From Spirochaetia bacterium (lineage in GTDB: Bacteria; Spirochaetota; Leptospirae; Leptospirales; Leptonemataceae): 6,229 nucleotides of DNA. The DNA lies in contig JACPZR010000042.1 of assembly GCA_016195395.1 (NCBI GenBank), positions 1 through 6,229 of the forward strand, written 5' to 3'. The position numbers were made by a program, and so were the translations under genes. A model generated the notes under the pieces. That model was not told the DNA's origin. It saw nothing but the letters and a program-made list of their open reading frames with translations, and made no database searches. Positions 6,182 to 6,229 of the stretch are shown here, piece by piece (within the stretch, counting starts at the first letter, position 1; the number at the start of each line of letters is the position of its first letter).

Positions 6182-6229
6182 TTAGAATTGTACGTGAAGA
6201 GTCATCGCCGCGTTCGTCAGTCGATCCAC
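6182..6229 (-). CDS. Possible C-terminus of a convergent gene, perhaps an outer membrane protein
   Basis: On the minus strand a frame enters from the right edge and ends at TAA (6184-6182), giving only 15 residues: VDRLTNAAMTLHVQF. Alternating hydrophobic residues with a terminal Phe resemble the last beta-strand signal of Gram-negative outer membrane barrels. The frame is too short to prove a gene, and an open plus-strand frame covers the same bases. Confidence 0.22.
   Translation of the reverse strand: MDRLTNAAMTLHVQF

Noticed and set aside
6188..6229. Start of a plus-strand gene (TTG 6188 or GTG 6194), for example fabH
   Set aside because: The translation does not resemble a FabH N-terminus, there is no ribosome binding site, and it is too short to judge.

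Overview
This is a compact bacterial chromosomal window carrying mostly housekeeping genes, with short intergenic gaps and moderately high GC by eye. The organism looks Gram-negative: one gene encodes a probable exported lipoprotein, the ribosomal L32 and PlsX genes are adjacent as in many bacteria, and a possible outer-membrane-protein tail lies at the right edge. A PpnP plus a DTW-domain tRNA modifier would suit a proteobacterium or a Verrucomicrobia-like lineage, but the sequence alone does not settle the phylum.

Left to right: (1) pheT, minus strand, cut by the left edge (543 codons visible), preceded by pheS, minus strand; the two are 10 nt apart and form the classic pheST operon for phenylalanyl-tRNA synthetase. 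(2) A divergent intergenic stretch, then a plus-strand DTW-domain tRNA-uridine aminocarboxypropyltransferase (TapT type). Its zinc-finger cysteines are encoded upstream of the first standard start codon. (3) ppnP, minus strand, overlapping the 3' end of the tapT-like gene tail to tail by 11 bp. (4) A minus-strand purple-acid-phosphatase-like metallophosphoesterase with an N-terminal export signal, 50 nt upstream of ppnP and probably cotranscribed with it. (5) A short divergent promoter region with a hyphenated dyad, then plus-strand rpmF (zinc-ribbon L32) and plsX (phosphate acyltransferase). The 60-nt rpmF-plsX gap can fold almost completely into a stem structure followed by a T-rich run. (6) A 104-bp tail after plsX whose last 48 bp may hold the C-terminus of a convergent gene.

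The genes serve translation (PheST, TapT, L32), phospholipid synthesis (PlsX) and possibly phosphate or nucleoside salvage (exported phosphatase plus PpnP). I see no mobile element, CRISPR array, rRNA or tRNA, and no clear novel multi-gene system. The points most worth checking are the start of the tapT-like gene, the structured plsX leader, and the phosphatase-ppnP pair.
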